Source: Candidatus Gemmiger excrementigallinarum (GTDB lineage: Bacteria; Bacillota; Clostridia; Oscillospirales; Ruminococcaceae). Taken from it: a stretch of DNA of 64,000 bases. Where the stretch lies: positions 53,913-117,912 of the forward strand of contig DXBP01000019.1 of the NCBI GenBank assembly GCA_019116445.1, read 5' to 3'. Shown one piece after another: positions 1 through 7,649 of the stretch. The position numbers and the translations under genes were made by a program. How positions within the stretch are numbered: position 1 is the stretch's first letter; every line of letters starts with the position of its first letter. The notes beneath the pieces are model-generated. The model was not told the origin of the DNA. It made no database searches and saw only the letters and a list, made by a program, of their open reading frames with translations.

Positions 1-398
1 AATGCCTTGACCACCGAAGTCACAAAGGCATCCTGCCCCAGGACCCGGGTCTTGACCTTCTCTGCCACGCCGGAAAAATCCGCGCGGCCTGTGGGGGCCG
101 GCTGGGGCGTGGGGGCGGCCACGGTGCCGCCCAGCAACCCGTCCTGTTTCAGGGAGCGGGTCAGCTCACTGCTCATTTTGCGAACATGGTCGGCGGTTTC
201 GTGCCCGGCTTTCTGTACGGCATCCACTGCGGCAGAGGCCGCTGTCTGGCGCTTGCGGGCATCGTTCAAGGCATCCAGCTGGGCCTGCATCTGCTGTACG
301 GCATCGCTGGCCCGGGTGGAATCCTCGGGGGTGGCGGCGTAGTTCTTGCCACCCATCAGTCCGCGTACCCAGGCGTCATATTGCTCTTCAAGGCTCAT
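1..398 (-). CDS. AAA+ ATPase-like protein, N-terminal part, runs off left window edge
   Basis: Own translation from ATG at 398: MSLEEQYDAWVRGLMGGKNYAATPEDSTRASDAVQQMQAQLDALNDARKRQ...ADFSGVAEKVKTRVLGQDAFVTSVVKA. Open to the window edge; 'VLGQDAFVTSVVKA(F)' resembles the region before Walker A in Clp/AAA+ ATPases. Overlaps the upstream gene by 11 nt. Absent from the ORF track because there is no stop in the window. Confidence 0.6.
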   Translation of the reverse strand, partial: MSLEEQYDAWVRGLMGGKNYAATPEDSTRASDAVQQMQAQLDALNDARKRQTAASAAVDAVQKAGHETADHVRKMSSELTRSLKQDGLLGGTVAAPTPQPAPTGRADFSGVAEKVKTRVLGQDAFVTSVVKA

Positions 399-1551
399 CG
401 TCGTTCTCCCTTTCCGGGTGGGGCAGTTTTACGGTGTAAAAATCTTTCACACTGCATCCTGCGCGGCCGCCGCCTGCGCAGGCACAGGCACATGCGCAGC
501 TGGAAGCACAGGCGCAGGCACAGGTAAAGTGGTGATCGTTATTGCCGCCGCTTCGCCGTCCTACGCCACCGCCGCGGCTGGAACCACCGCCGGGCTGAAA
601 GTTCTTGGGCGGGTCGGTGCGATGATACCCCGGAGGGGGCGGTGCGGTACGGGCACGGCGGATGGTATGCACGCCGTTGGTGTACCAGAACCAGTCGCCC
701 GGGTCGATGCTGCCGCCGAAGCCGCCGCCCCAGGCAGGGGAACGGCCAAAGAGGTTTTTCCAGAGGATAAGCAGAAGCAGAACTGTGAAAAACAATACCA
801 GAAAAAGGTTGGCAAACAGGTCGCTGTAGTCTTTTTGCGGGGCGCCGTAATCCTCGGCGGTCATCTCGGCATCCGCGGCATAGCCTTCGGAATAGGTGAT
901 GGGAACCGTTACATGGACCTTGGCGGCCTGGCCGTGGGTCAGCGGACCGAAATCCCAGGTCAGGTAGTCGCCGTCCACACCGGTATTATCGGCCAAAAAA
1001 CCGTCGCCATTCTTCCAGCGGATCTGCATATCACCCACGCTCAGGTCATCGAACCAGCCGGGGGTAAAGGTGAAGTTGGCGGTGCCGTCGTCATTGCGGG
1101 TGAACAGATGGCTCTGATGCACCGAGAAGGCAAACTGCACGTTGCTCTCGCCGCCGTTTTCGGCGGCCACTTGGGGGGAGTAGTAGCGCCGGGCAAAAAC
1201 GACCTTGGCGTAGCTGCCGCCTTCGTCGGAATACTGCAGATCGGAGATGGTGTCGGTCAGGGGAGTCAGGTCCTCCACGTGGGAGTTTGCCAGACCGATC
1301 TTGACCCAGGAAAGATAATCGGTAACGCCGCCGTCGATGACCTGCCAGTCAATATCATAGGTGATATCGGCGGAACCGTCCTCCCGCAGATCCACGGTGA
1401 CAACATAACTGCGGATGTAGTCCATGTCGCCGTCCTCGGCATAGGGGGCCAGTTCGCTGTCTGCGGCAAAGACCGGCAGTGCCGTCAGCACACAGCAAAG
1501 CAAAGCCGCCAGCCACAAAGCACCGCGGCGCAGCAAAAGTGAATGTTTCAT
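388..1551 (-). CDS. Membrane protein, DUF2207-like N-terminal domain, TM segment, Gly/Arg-rich linker and C-terminal Cys-Ala repeat tail
   Basis: Signal-like N-terminus MKHSLLLRRGALWLAALLCCVLTALPVFA, DUF2207-like extracellular domain, TM 'LFANLFLVLFFTVLLLLILW', tail GGGSSRGGGVGRR...HHFTCACACASSCACACACAGGGRAGCSVKDFY. Start at 1551 chosen over the ORF-track start because of the signal peptide and ATGA overlap with the upstream gene. Confidence 0.75.
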   Translation of the reverse strand: MKHSLLLRRGALWLAALLCCVLTALPVFAADSELAPYAEDGDMDYIRSYVVTVDLREDGSADITYDIDWQVIDGGVTDYLSWVKIGLANSHVEDLTPLTDTISDLQYSDEGGSYAKVVFARRYYSPQVAAENGGESNVQFAFSVHQSHLFTRNDDGTANFTFTPGWFDDLSVGDMQIRWKNGDGFLADNTGVDGDYLTWDFGPLTHGQAAKVHVTVPITYSEGYAADAEMTAEDYGAPQKDYSDLFANLFLVLFFTVLLLLILWKNLFGRSPAWGGGFGGSIDPGDWFWYTNGVHTIRRARTAPPPPGYHRTDPPKNFQPGGGSSRGGGVGRRSGGNNDHHFTCACACASSCACACACAGGGRAGCSVKDFYTVKLPHPERENDDEP

Positions 1552-2936
1552 TGGCAGCCCTCCTGCAGGGGCGTAGTGCCCAGTTGGCAGCGGCGCTCCA
1601 TGGCGGCGCTGGTATTGCGGATAGAACTGCACGCCGGGCTGTGCCAGATGCGGTGCCAGGGCGTGCGCAGCAGATTGCCCAGCCCCGGACCGGAAAGCCA
1701 GCTCTGGCAGGGCAGCACGGTGCCGTCAGGCCCCACCGCCATGTTGGAAAGGCAGGCGCCGCAGCTGGGAATCTGGGTAAAGCCCAGTTCCCGCAAGGTT
1801 TCTTCCGCCAGCCAGCCGGGGCTGGTGAAGTTGATCTCCATGCCGTGAGCAGCTGCATACTCCATGGCGGGGCGCAGCACCGCCACCAGTTCGTCGGGGG
1901 TCAGCCGTTCAGCGCGGCTGGCTTCGGTTTCGGCATTGCCGGCAGGAATCAGACCGCTGCAGGTCAGATACCGGATGCCCAGTTCATCGGCCAGCTGCAC
2001 GGTGGAAAGATAGTCCCGGTTCAGGCTGCACAGCGGGGTGTTCAGGCTGACGTTCAGCCCGGCGGCCAGGGCGTTTTTGATGCCGCCCAGGGTATCGGTA
2101 TAGCCGTCCACGCCTACCAGGGCATTGTGCACGGCAGCATCGGCGGAATAGAAGGTGATCTGCACCGCGTCCAGGCTGGCATTTTTCAGATCTTTGCACA
2201 TGGCGCTGGTCAGCATACGGCCGTTGGTATTCAGCCGGGTCACAAACCATTGGGCAGCCTGCACCAGTTTGATCAGGTCATTGCGCAGCGTGGGTTCGCC
2301 GCCGGTAAAGGTCAGCTGGGGAATGCCTGCGCTGCGGCATTTTTCAATGACGGCCAGCCACTGGTCGGTATCCAGTTCCGGGGCAATGCCCAGCGGCTGA
2401 TTGGCCGCATAGCAGTGCAGACATTTCTGGTTGCAGTGCCAGGCACCGTCCTTCATCATGGAACTGATCATCAGGTCCATGCGGTGAGGGGCGTTCATCC
2501 GGGGAGCATACTCGCCCAGATGCAGGGGCTGTACATGCAGCGGCGGAGTTTCACCCCGGGCTACTGCAAACAGACAATCCAGCATCAGCTGCAGGTCGGA
2601 CTCGATCTGCAGCTCCGGTGTGCGTCGGTATACCTTGTGGGTGGCGGCCACAGCCTGTGCAGTCACGGCGGACCAGTCGGCCTGCGTCAGTTCCTTGCCG
2701 CTCTGGGGATGCAGCGCCTCGATCAGATTGGTCAGCAGGATGGCCCAGCTCACGTTGAGGGGCAGAATGTCCTGGCCGTTGAGAATGGCCACAAAAGGCG
2801 TTTCGCGGTCAGGTTTGTGGCAGGGGATCAGGTGGATGCGCACCACACCGGGGCCGTCGGGGTCCAGGGTCACATGCCGCACACGGGAAAGATGCCCGTG
2901 CAGAAAGGCGTGTTCCGCATAGGTCAGATATTTCAT
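1548..2936 (-). CDS. Radical SAM protein with SPASM-like C-terminal cysteines, putative peptide maturase
   Basis: CNQKCLHC (CxxxCxxC) radical SAM motif, TFTGGEPTLR, and C-terminal CGACLSNMAVGPDGTVLPC...C...C typical of SPASM/twitch domains. Confidence 0.85.
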   Translation of the reverse strand: MKYLTYAEHAFLHGHLSRVRHVTLDPDGPGVVRIHLIPCHKPDRETPFVAILNGQDILPLNVSWAILLTNLIEALHPQSGKELTQADWSAVTAQAVAATHKVYRRTPELQIESDLQLMLDCLFAVARGETPPLHVQPLHLGEYAPRMNAPHRMDLMISSMMKDGAWHCNQKCLHCYAANQPLGIAPELDTDQWLAVIEKCRSAGIPQLTFTGGEPTLRNDLIKLVQAAQWFVTRLNTNGRMLTSAMCKDLKNASLDAVQITFYSADAAVHNALVGVDGYTDTLGGIKNALAAGLNVSLNTPLCSLNRDYLSTVQLADELGIRYLTCSGLIPAGNAETEASRAERLTPDELVAVLRPAMEYAAAHGMEINFTSPGWLAEETLRELGFTQIPSCGACLSNMAVGPDGTVLPCQSWLSGPGLGNLLRTPWHRIWHSPACSSIRNTSAAMERRCQLGTTPLQEGCQ

Positions 2937-2981
2937 CGGGGATGATTCCTCCGCTTGTTACAGAATGGTTAAATTGTAAAA

Positions 2982-3010
2982 AGTATATCATAAATGGCGC
3001 ACAAATACAA
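2982..3010 (-). promoter_or_regulatory. Sigma-A type promoter for the radical SAM operon
   Basis: Minus strand TTGTAT (3010-3005), 17-nt spacer, TATACT (2987-2982), about 45 nt upstream of the start codon. Confidence 0.5.
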
Positions 3011-3045
3011 CTGCCGCAGCGGCTGCGCAGCGCTTTGTGCGGGCA

Positions 3046-3079
3046 TAAAAAGTGCCCGCCGGAATGTACCCGGCGGGCA
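3046..3079 (-). terminator. Rho-independent terminator after YitT-family gene
   Basis: Perfect 10-bp stem TGCCCGCCGG/CCGGCGGGCA followed on minus strand by CTTTTT. Confidence 0.75.
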
Positions 3080-3094
3080 GCTGAAAAAGGCTGA

Positions 3095-3979
3095 TCAGAT
3101 CGAGCGGAACCCCTTGCCGACGATCTCGCTGCTGTTGACGATGGTGATGAAAGCGTGGGGATCGCTGCGGCGCACGAAGCGGCGCAGATGCTGGGCCTGG
3201 CTGCGGGTGAGCACGGTCATCAGCACCCACTTTTCCTCGTGGGAATAGGCACCCTCGGCCCGTTCCTCCGTGGCGGAGCGGTTGAGCTCCTTGACGATGA
3301 AATCCCGCACCGGGCCGGGGTTGGAGGTCACCACGGTGCAGACCTTGCGCAGGTTGATACTTTCAATGGCGCCGTCCACCACGGTGGTTTTCAGGATCAT
3401 GCCCAGAATACAGTACAGCCCGGTGGCCGGCCCGTACAGATAGGCACCCACCAGCACGATGGCCAGGTCGCTGATGAGCAGCGCACGGCCGATCTCAAGG
3501 CTTGTGTATTTGTGCAGGATCATGGCCACAATGTCGGTGCCGCCGGTGGAGGCGCCGATGTTAAAGACGATGGCGCTGCCCACAGCGGGCAGGATAACGG
3601 CGTAGCAAAGCTCCAGAAAAACGTCGTTCGTCAGGGGCTTTGTCAGCGGCCAGATACTCTCGCAAAGGCTGACGAAAAAGGACAGCGCAAAAGAGGAGTA
3701 GATGGTCCAGCCCATGGACCGTACCCCCAGGAACGCGAAGCCCAGCAACACCAGGGCCGCGTTGACGACCCACATAAAGAAGCCAACGTTCCACTTCGGA
3801 AACAGGGTGGACAGAATGATGGACAGGCCCGATGTGCCGCCGAAAGCGAAATGGTTGGGGGTTTTGAACAGTGCAATGCCCAGAGCGGTGGCAATCAGTC
3901 CCGCATTGAGCAGCAGAAAAAATTTCGCATCCTCTACCAGGTTTTCCCGGGTAAGGTGTTTTTGCAAAAGATTCAGCAT
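3095..3979 (-). CDS. YitT family membrane protein (DUF2179 C-terminus)
   Basis: Polytopic protein with FGGTSGLSIIL, GASTGGTDIVAMIL and C-terminal DPHAFITIVNSSEIVGKGF, typical of the YitT family. Confidence 0.85.
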   Translation of the reverse strand: MLNLLQKHLTRENLVEDAKFFLLLNAGLIATALGIALFKTPNHFAFGGTSGLSIILSTLFPKWNVGFFMWVVNAALVLLGFAFLGVRSMGWTIYSSFALSFFVSLCESIWPLTKPLTNDVFLELCYAVILPAVGSAIVFNIGASTGGTDIVAMILHKYTSLEIGRALLISDLAIVLVGAYLYGPATGLYCILGMILKTTVVDGAIESINLRKVCTVVTSNPGPVRDFIVKELNRSATEERAEGAYSHEEKWVLMTVLTRSQAQHLRRFVRRSDPHAFITIVNSSEIVGKGFRSI

Positions 3980-4017
3980 AAACAGTGTATCTTCCTCACA
4001 AAACCGGCCGCAAGCCG

Positions 4018-5631
4018 TTAAAAGGTCAGGTTGCCGAACTCCGAAAGCTGCAGGCCCTCGTTATGCTGCTCGGCCCAGTTGATGCTCCAGGAACTGCCGA
4101 ACAGCAGCAGATGGTTGCCCTTCAGGTCCTCGATGGGGCGGGTGTCGCTGGTCAGGTCCAGATGCTTGGGGTCCAGTTCGTCGGGGTCGTTCAGAATCCA
4201 GCGCAGATGTTCGTAGGGCAGCTGCTGCATACGAATGTCCACGTTGTACTCGTTTTTCAGGCGGTATTCCAGCACTTCCAGCTGCAGTACGCCCACGACG
4301 CCCACAATGACTTCCTCCATGCCGGAACCCAGATCCCGGAAGATCTGGATGGCGCCCTCCTGGGCGATCTGTTCCATGCCCTTGACGAACTGCTTGCGCT
4401 TCATGGTATCCACCTGGGTCACCCGGGCAAAATGCTCGGGGGCAAAGGTGGGGATGCCCGCAAACTGCACATGAGGTTTGCCGGTGCACAGGGTATCACC
4501 GATGGAGAAGATGCCCGGGTCAAACAGGCCGATGATATCGCCCGCGTAGGCTTCGCTGACGATGGCACGGTCGTCGGCCATCAGGCTGGTGCCGGTGGCC
4601 AGTTTGATGTTTTTGCCCTCCTGCACATGGAAGGCTTCCATGCCGCGCTCAAACTTGCCCGAGCAGATGCGCAGGAAAGCAATGCGGTCGCGGTGGTTCT
4701 TGTTCATGTTGGCCTGGATCTTGAAGATGAAGCCGGAGAAATTCTCGCTGCAGGGGTCCACCACATCGCCGGAAACCGAATCCTTGCGGGGCAGCGGGGT
4801 GGGGGTCAGGCGCAGGAACTCTTTCAGGAAGGGCTCCACGCCGAAGTTGGTCAGCGCCGAACCGAAGAACACCGGCGACAGAGTACCGTGGTGCACAGCA
4901 TCCAGGTCAAACTCCTCGGCGGCGCCGTCCAGCAGTTCAATGTCCTCGGCCAGTTTCTGGTGGTTCTCAGCACCGATGAGCTCGTCCAGCTTGGCATCGC
5001 CCAGTTCGGCCTCGATCTCGTCCACCATCTTCACGCCGTTGGCGCGGCCGTCGCCCTCGAAAGCCAGCACCCGGCGGGCATTGCGGTCAAACACGCCCTT
5101 GAAGCCCTTGCCGCAGCCGATGGGCCAGTTCATGGGGTAGGTCTTGATGCCCAGGATCTCCTCGATGTTTTCCATCAGCTCAAAGGGATCGCGGGCTTCG
5201 CGGTCCATTTTGTTGATGAAGGTGAAGATGGGGATATGGCGCAGGGTGCAGACCTTGAACAGCTTGATGGTCTGGGCCTCCACGCCCTTGGCGGCGTCGA
5301 TGACCATGACGGCGGAATCCGCCGCCATCAGGGTGCGGTAGGTATCCTCGCTGAAGTCCTGGTGACCGGGGGTGTCCAGAATGTTGATGCATTTGCCCTG
5401 GTAGTTGAACTGCAGCACCGAAGAAGTAACGGAAATACCACGCTGCTTCTCAATGTCCATCCAGTCGGACACGGCGTGTTTGGCGCTCTGCTTGCCTTTG
5501 ACCGAACCGGCCGTCTGGATGGCGCCCCCGTACAAAAGCAGCTTTTCGGTCAGGGTGGTTTTACCGGCGTCGGGATGCGAGATGATCGCAAAAGTACGCC
5601 GGCTCTCGATTTGTTCGCGCAATGATGGCAT
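4018..5631 (-). CDS. prfC: Peptide chain release factor 3
   Basis: N-terminus RRTFAIISHPDAGKTTLTEKLLLYGGAIQTAGSVKGK, DTPGHQDFSEDTYRTL, NKMDREARDPFEL: RF3 GTPase. Confidence 0.95.
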   Translation of the reverse strand: MPSLREQIESRRTFAIISHPDAGKTTLTEKLLLYGGAIQTAGSVKGKQSAKHAVSDWMDIEKQRGISVTSSVLQFNYQGKCINILDTPGHQDFSEDTYRTLMAADSAVMVIDAAKGVEAQTIKLFKVCTLRHIPIFTFINKMDREARDPFELMENIEEILGIKTYPMNWPIGCGKGFKGVFDRNARRVLAFEGDGRANGVKMVDEIEAELGDAKLDELIGAENHQKLAEDIELLDGAAEEFDLDAVHHGTLSPVFFGSALTNFGVEPFLKEFLRLTPTPLPRKDSVSGDVVDPCSENFSGFIFKIQANMNKNHRDRIAFLRICSGKFERGMEAFHVQEGKNIKLATGTSLMADDRAIVSEAYAGDIIGLFDPGIFSIGDTLCTGKPHVQFAGIPTFAPEHFARVTQVDTMKRKQFVKGMEQIAQEGAIQIFRDLGSGMEEVIVGVVGVLQLEVLEYRLKNEYNVDIRMQQLPYEHLRWILNDPDELDPKHLDLTSDTRPIEDLKGNHLLLFGSSWSINWAEQHNEGLQLSEFGNLTF

Positions 5632-5816
5632 GAAAACTGACTCCTTATTTCTTTACATACATGTGACGGATGTTCCATTTCTTGGATGTCACATCGGGGC
5701 ACACTCCTCTATCATACTAACGTACCCTATCATACATGGTTTTTGGCGGAATTGCAACGGGAAATTTCGCGTGGTATAATCAAACCGACATCCGTATTCC
5801 ACAAGGAGGGACGTAT

Positions 5817-6797
5817 ATGCAACCGTTGCAACTGGCTGTTCTGTCCACCAGCCGTATTGTGGACGAATTTTTGCAGCATCTGTCCGAAATGCCGGAAATC
5901 TCGGTGCAGGCGCTGTGCTGCCGACCTCAAAGCGGCGACAAGGCCCGCGCCTGGGCCGTACAGTACGGCATCCCGGCGGTGTATACCGACGAGGATGCCT
6001 GCTACCGGGCCGGCGGGTTTGATGCGGTCTATATCGGCACCGCCAACCACCTGCACTACAGCGCCGCCAGGCGGGCGCTGGCGGCAGGGTACCACGTCAT
6101 CCTCGAAAAGCCCTTTACCGGCACCGCCGCCGAAGCCCGGGAACTCTATGCCCTGGCGGATGAAAAAGGCGTCATGCTGCTGGAAGCTATCACGGTGTAC
6201 TATCTGCCGCAGTTTGCCTTTTTGCAGCAGGAACTGGCCAAAATCGGCCCGGTACGCGGCGCCATGGCCAGCTTCTGCGCCCGCAGCCGCCGGTATGACG
6301 ATTTTGTCAAAGGCATCTGGAATACCACCTTTGACCCGGCCTGCCAGGGCGGAGCCCTCAACGATATGAATGTGTATAACCTGCATCTGCTGGCTGGCCT
6401 GCTGGGCACCCCCCAGCGGGCCGAGTACCGCGCCACCCGGGCGGACAACGGCATCGACACAGCGGGAATGGCCCTGCTGGATTACGGCGATTTCACCGCC
6501 GCGGGGCTGGCAGCCAAGGACAGCGAAGGCGTCAACGGCCTGGTGCTGCAGGGCACCGGCGGGCATCTTGTGGTGGAGGGCGGTACCAACGCGCTGCCCA
6601 CGGTGTACAGTGTGCAGGGCAATACCCGCGGCGGCGGGGCCCGAACCGACGGCCCGGTGGCCGACCGGTTCCGCATGGCCTACGAGTTTGCAGCCTTTGC
6701 CCGCATGATTCAGCAGCATGATACCGAAGCCGAAAAAGAAGCCCGTGCCCGCACACTGGCCGTGATGGAACTGCTGGAAGCACTGCATGGCTGCTGA
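5817..6797 (+). CDS. Gfo/Idh/MocA family oxidoreductase
   Basis: YIGTANHLHYSAARRALAAGYHVILEKPFTGTAAEA; start 5817 preceded by AAGGAGGG. Confidence 0.85.
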   Translation: MQPLQLAVLSTSRIVDEFLQHLSEMPEISVQALCCRPQSGDKARAWAVQYGIPAVYTDEDACYRAGGFDAVYIGTANHLHYSAARRALAAGYHVILEKPFTGTAAEARELYALADEKGVMLLEAITVYYLPQFAFLQQELAKIGPVRGAMASFCARSRRYDDFVKGIWNTTFDPACQGGALNDMNVYNLHLLAGLLGTPQRAEYRATRADNGIDTAGMALLDYGDFTAAGLAAKDSEGVNGLVLQGTGGHLVVEGGTNALPTVYSVQGNTRGGGARTDGPVADRFRMAYEFAAFARMIQQHDTEAEKEARARTLAVMELLEALHGC

Positions 6798-6881
6798 TTT
6801 CGCTGCACGGTATGTATAAATCTTCCCCGTCCGTCCCACACTAGAGGCATACACAAAATTTGCCGTAAAGGACGGGGAAAG

Positions 6882-7610
6882 ATGAACCATATCAAATCGT
6901 TTTTTAAGGAGAAAGGCCTCTACCTGTTCTGTCTGGCGCTGGTGTTTGCCGCTACGGCGGCGGGCATTCTGGCGCTGCGCAGCGTCGTGAACAATATGTC
7001 GGAGCTCACGCAGCTCCGCAAAGATGCGTTGCAGGAGGACAGCACATGGACGCAGCCCGATACCACCGTAAACAATCCGGCCAGCGATGTGCCCAAACCC
7101 ACTACGGAACCCTCGGCCGTGCCCTCTGCTTCGCCCTCCTTGTCTGGGGCGCAGTCGGAGTCTGCTGCTGCATCCGCCGGACCTGCCGCCACTGCCGCGC
7201 CGTCCGCGCAGCCTGCGGCCTCCTCGGCCTTCTGGCAGGCGGAACCCATCGTTGAGTTCAGCGGCGAGGAACTGGTCTACAGCGAAACACTGGGCGACTG
7301 GCGCACCCACAACGGTGCCGATTATGCGGCCAAGGCAGGGGCGGAAGTAAGCCCGGTCTGCGGCGGCACGGTGACGGCTGTTACCGAGGATGGTCTGTGG
7401 GGCACTGTGGTGGAGATCACCGACCAGAACGAGGTGCTTTGGCGCTACTGCGGCCTGACCGAGGCGGTTGTCAGCCCCGGGGAGGGTGTGACCACGGCCA
7501 CCACCCTGGGCAAGGTGGGCAGCATCCCGGCCGAGAGCAAGACGGCTTCCCACATCCACCTGGAGTGTCTGAAAAAGGATGCCTACCAGGACCCCGAAAG
7601 TATGAAATAA
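6882..7610 (+). CDS. M23 family peptidase, membrane-anchored
   Basis: N-terminal TM; DWRTHNGADYAAKAGAEVSPVCGGTVTAV and C-terminal HIHLE match the M23 HxxxD/HxH pattern. Confidence 0.8.
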   Translation: MNHIKSFFKEKGLYLFCLALVFAATAAGILALRSVVNNMSELTQLRKDALQEDSTWTQPDTTVNNPASDVPKPTTEPSAVPSASPSLSGAQSESAAASAGPAATAAPSAQPAASSAFWQAEPIVEFSGEELVYSETLGDWRTHNGADYAAKAGAEVSPVCGGTVTAVTEDGLWGTVVEITDQNEVLWRYCGLTEAVVSPGEGVTTATTLGKVGSIPAESKTASHIHLECLKKDAYQDPESMK

Positions 7611-7611
7611 A

Positions 7612-7646
7612 AAAACTCCCTCCGCTCCATCGGGCGGGGGGAGTTG
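7612..7646. terminator. Bidirectional terminator between convergent genes
   Basis: AACTCCCTCCGC...GGGCGGGGGGAGTT hairpin with A-run before and T-rich sequence after. Confidence 0.55.
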
Positions 7647-7649
7647 TAT

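Noticed and set aside
427-540. Cys-Ala tract as a mere nucleotide microsatellite or frameshift artefact
   Set aside because: Synonymous codon variation, flanking in-frame coding sequence and a specific GGGRAGCSVKDFY ending argue for a real protein tail.
346-3000. Long plus-strand ORFs 346..1542 and 1479..2945 opposite the rSAM operon
   Set aside because: Low-complexity Gly/Ala/His translations antisense to genes with clear family motifs; a GC-rich codon-bias artefact.
5640-5735. ATGTGAC...GTCACAT inverted repeat upstream of prfC as a riboswitch or regulator site
   Set aside because: Only about 7 bp with imperfect extension; not enough to call a structured element.
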